Source: Sphingomonas chungangi
GTDB taxonomy: Bacteria; Pseudomonadota; Alphaproteobacteria; Sphingomonadales; Sphingomonadaceae
DNA length: 64,000 nucleotides
NCBI RefSeq assembly: GCF_013778325.1
Contig: NZ_JACEIB010000007.1
Location: 62,001 to 126,000 of the forward strand
Reading direction: 5' to 3'
Shown one piece after another: positions 61,821 to 64,000 of this stretch. Every line of letters starts with the position of its first letter. The stretch's first letter is position 1. The notes beneath the pieces are model-generated. The model made no database searches. It had not been told where the DNA came from and worked only from the letters and a program-made list of their open reading frames with translations. The translations under genes and the position numbers were made by a program.

Positions 61821-62306
61821 ATGGGGCGGAGTTTCGGCGGCGCGGCTATGATCGCCGCATGCCTTGCATGGCGGGCGGGCGCCGAGGTGCCGGCCCCGAG
61901 GCCGCCGGTCGCCATTCTCAGGCCGCCGCCCATCGTCGTGCCGCCTCCGGAGAGTGACACCAATTTCTGGGGCCGCCGCCCCGATCGGCAGATCGCGATC
62001 AACATGGGCGAAAGCGTCTTTCCGTCGATCGACGGGGAAAAGCCGATGGTTCGTTTCGAGTGGCCGTTCGAATTCGCGGCCGGATTTCTTCGTCTTCCAT
62101 CGGGCAGGTTCGAGACCGGCTTCTGGAGCTGCGCGCTGGTCTCGATCCAGGGCGCGAAGCCTGTCTGGTATCTGGTGCTCATCCGGAACGGCGCGATCCG
62201 GATCAATCTGAGGGGCATGAACGCCAGCGACGATTATCCGTCGCAAACGTGCCGGCAGGGCGTCGAACGCGGCTTGCTCATCGCGATCACCCGGGAAAAC
62301 AGCTGA
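61821..62306 (+). CDS. hypothetical exported protein
   Basis: The 161-residue frame starts with a short hydrophobic, signal-like segment (GGAAMIAACLAWRAGA), a proline-rich stretch (PRPPVAILRPPPIVVPPPES) and a domain with two Cys (FWSCALVSI, SQTCRQGV) and many aromatic residues. I recognise no family. It follows the sugar dehydrogenase by 59 bases and reads in the same direction. Opposite-strand frames over the same DNA have poor composition. Confidence 0.6.
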   Translation: MGRSFGGAAMIAACLAWRAGAEVPAPRPPVAILRPPPIVVPPPESDTNFWGRRPDRQIAINMGESVFPSIDGEKPMVRFEWPFEFAAGFLRLPSGRFETGFWSCALVSIQGAKPVWYLVLIRNGAIRINLRGMNASDDYPSQTCRQGVERGLLIAITRENS

Positions 62307-62321
62307 GGATATCGGCCTGTT

Positions 62322-63626
62322 TCATGGATGCGCTTCCCCCTTCGCCATGAAGGCGTGGCTGAGGCCGTGATATAGACGCTCCTCGCAGACGAACCCCGCC
62401 ACCCAGTCGGCGAGGATCGCGGTCGCCAGCAGGGGCAGCAGCAGGCCGTGGCTGGCCGTCGCCTCCGAAAGGATCACCACCGCCGTCAGCGGTGCGCGGA
62501 CGACGCCGGTGAAGTAGCCGACCATGCCGAGCAGCACGACCGGACCGGCGGCGGTCGCCGGGAACAGCCAGCGCAGCAGGTCGCCGAGGCCCGCGCCGGT
62601 GGCGAGGCTCGGCGCGAAGATGCCTCCCGGCAGTCCCGAGACGGCGGTCGCCAGCGTCGTCGCGAACTTGGCGGGACCAAACCAGCCGGGCTCATTGGCG
62701 CCCGCGATCATCAGGCGCGCCGGCTCGTAGCTTGTGCCCCAGGTCAGGCCCGTCGCGCAGCCGACCACCGCGACGACCAGCCCCATGCCCGCCGCCGTCC
62801 GCACGGGCCGCTTGCGCACGGCCACCAGCCACGGATGCTGCGACAGGCTGAACGCCAGCATTGCGCGCGAGAACAGGCCGCCGGTCAGCCCGCCGGCCAC
62901 GCCCGCTACCGGAATCACGAAGATCGCCTTGCCGAGCGGCAGGGTCGCGCCGACCGCGCCGAAATAGACATAGTCGCCGTTGAGGCCGAGGCTGACCATG
63001 CCCGAGATCAGCACGGCGGTCATGACCAGCAAGGTCATGCGCTGCTCGTAGGCGGCGGCCAGTTCCTCGATCGCGAAGGTGACGCCGGCCAGGGGGGTGT
63101 TGAACGCCGCCGCCACGCCGGCCGCGCCACCCGCCACCATCACCGAGGCCCTGATCGGCACGCGGAAGAGCCTGTGCGCATAGGCCATGATCGTCGCCGA
63201 AATCTGCACCGTCGGTCCCTCACGCCCCACCGAGGCGCCGGCGAGCAGCGCGCCGATCGTGACGAAGAACTTGAACGCCGCCGTCTTCGCCGAGGCGAGC
63301 GAGCGCATCGCGCCCTCGGGATCGAAGCGTGCCGCCATGATCTGCGGGATGCCGGAGCCGCGCGCGTCGGGCGCGGTTCGTCGTGTCAGCCAGACAAGCC
63401 CGGCGAAGACGGCGGGCGTCAGGATCAGCGGCGCCCACCAGGCGAGATGGGCCAGATCGAGGAAGCGCGCACTCGCCCAGTCGGCGGCGCGCGCGAACAG
63501 CAGGGCGACCAGTCCCAGAACCACTGCGCCCGACAGGATCGCGGCGCGCTTGCGCCAAACCGGCGCAGTCGGCCCGTGGCGGCGGGCCAACACCATGGCG
63601 CGACGAAGCTGACGGTTCCGGCTCAT
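62322..63626 (-). CDS. CLC-family chloride channel/exchanger
   Basis: The 434-residue protein has about ten membrane helices and the CLC signature loops: GSGIP (residues 90-94), GREGP (134-138, gating Glu E136), GVTFAIEELA (E187/E188, one corresponding to the internal proton Glu of exchangers) and GLPGGIFAPSLATGAGLG. Presence of both glutamates suggests a Cl-/H+ exchanger. There is no C-terminal CBS domain. It is convergent with the hypothetical gene. Confidence 0.94.
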   Translation of the reverse strand: MSRNRQLRRAMVLARRHGPTAPVWRKRAAILSGAVVLGLVALLFARAADWASARFLDLAHLAWWAPLILTPAVFAGLVWLTRRTAPDARGSGIPQIMAARFDPEGAMRSLASAKTAAFKFFVTIGALLAGASVGREGPTVQISATIMAYAHRLFRVPIRASVMVAGGAAGVAAAFNTPLAGVTFAIEELAAAYEQRMTLLVMTAVLISGMVSLGLNGDYVYFGAVGATLPLGKAIFVIPVAGVAGGLTGGLFSRAMLAFSLSQHPWLVAVRKRPVRTAAGMGLVVAVVGCATGLTWGTSYEPARLMIAGANEPGWFGPAKFATTLATAVSGLPGGIFAPSLATGAGLGDLLRWLFPATAAGPVVLLGMVGYFTGVVRAPLTAVVILSEATASHGLLLPLLATAILADWVAGFVCEERLYHGLSHAFMAKGEAHP

Positions 63627-64000
63627 GCCGCGAGCGATACGTCGGCAGGGGCCTCGGTGCGGCGGTAGCGGATGGACCAGACCACGGTGTTCGAATCACG
63701 ATAAAGGTCTGATAAAGCGAAGGAAATAAGCCTAAATCTGGTTGATCGATAGTCAAAAATAAGCACGGGGTAATCACCCGAATGGAGAGTTTATCGCGCT
63801 ATAGCGTAAGGCTTGCGGTACGAAAACCACGGATCGACGGGCTGTCCGTGGCCGCTTTCGATCGATCGCGTTGGAAAAACGAAGTTTGAGGTCGGACTAT
63901 CCGAGCCGCAGGCAGCACCTGTCTGGTTTCGCGGCCGTCATTGAGGCGCTACGCTATCGTGGCTGAGCCCGACCGAGCAGCGACGAGTTTCGTGGTCTCG
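63627..64000. other. gene-poor right edge
   Basis: These 374 bases hold no supported gene. The stretch 63700-63790 is notably AT-rich and may be the promoter region of the CLC gene. Two weak frames (63782-63889, and a GTG at 63959 open to the edge) were not accepted. Confidence 0.5.

Noticed and set aside
63782-63889. 35-codon plus-strand frame near the right edge
   Set aside because: No ribosome binding site, no recognisable features, and a short frame is expected by chance in AT-richer DNA.
63959-64000. GTG-initiated frame open to the right edge (VAEPDRAATSF)
   Set aside because: Only 14 codons are visible; a GAGG lies 11 bases upstream, but this is too little to support a gene.

Overview
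The window is high-GC alphaproteobacterial DNA, most likely from a Sphingomonas-like member of the Sphingomonadales. The pointers are a complete hpn hopanoid locus, a circularly permuted two-piece tmRNA gene with an alphaproteobacterial tag, the NDUFS4-type complex I accessory subunit, a Csu-type spore-coat-U pilus operon, and dispersed palindromes containing CCGTTCG and GAGCGAAGTCGA. No rRNA, tRNA, CRISPR array, transposase or prophage was seen. This taxonomic reading is inference, since no search could be run.

Layout. 1-7.7 kb: lipid uptake and beta-oxidation (FadL porin, thiolase, FadN-type bifunctional enzyme, acyl-CoA dehydrogenase). 7.8-26.2 kb: hopanoid region. A leftward arm carries hpnI, hpnJ, a two-gene insertion (membrane protein and GH19 lysozyme-like protein), hpnK, an unnamed predicted di-iron protein and hpnL. 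A rightward, translationally coupled operon carries hpnA-B-C-D-E, shc and hpnG. Then come hpnH and ispH leftward and hpnM rightward. hpnN, the remaining transporter gene, lies 22 kb away at 48.9-51.5 kb behind a pilus operon. 26.2-38.7 kb: housekeeping genes (pnp, rpsO, truB, mscL, LemA and two TPM proteins, Nudix, complex I accessory subunit, hrpB, polyprenyl synthase, chorismate mutase).

38.7-48.4 kb: a signalling block (stand-alone receiver, CHASE3 hybrid kinase, NarL-type regulator, divergent receiver-Hpt protein) next to a chaperone-usher pilus operon. Between them are four GGTCTAA repeats spaced 22-24 bp, and a hairpin that would bury the ribosome binding site of the first pilin. This looks like one regulatory unit and is the most interesting under-described feature of the window. 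51.5-60.5 kb: small lipoprotein, permuted ssrA with promoter and terminator, tdk, then the rimP-nusA-(tautomerase)-ylxR-infB-rbfA operon behind a clear promoter. 60.5-64 kb: PQQ-type sugar dehydrogenase, an unknown exported protein, a CLC chloride transporter and an empty right edge.

How the genes work together. HpnC, HpnD and HpnE build squalene from farnesyl diphosphate, Shc cyclises it, HpnH adds the adenosyl side chain, and HpnG, I, J, K, A and B modify or glycosylate the head group. HpnL, HpnM and HpnN are membrane or transport partners, and IspH supplies isoprenoid precursors. Gene overlaps of the ATGA, GTGA or TGATG type occur throughout the hopanoid and signalling operons and fix most starts.
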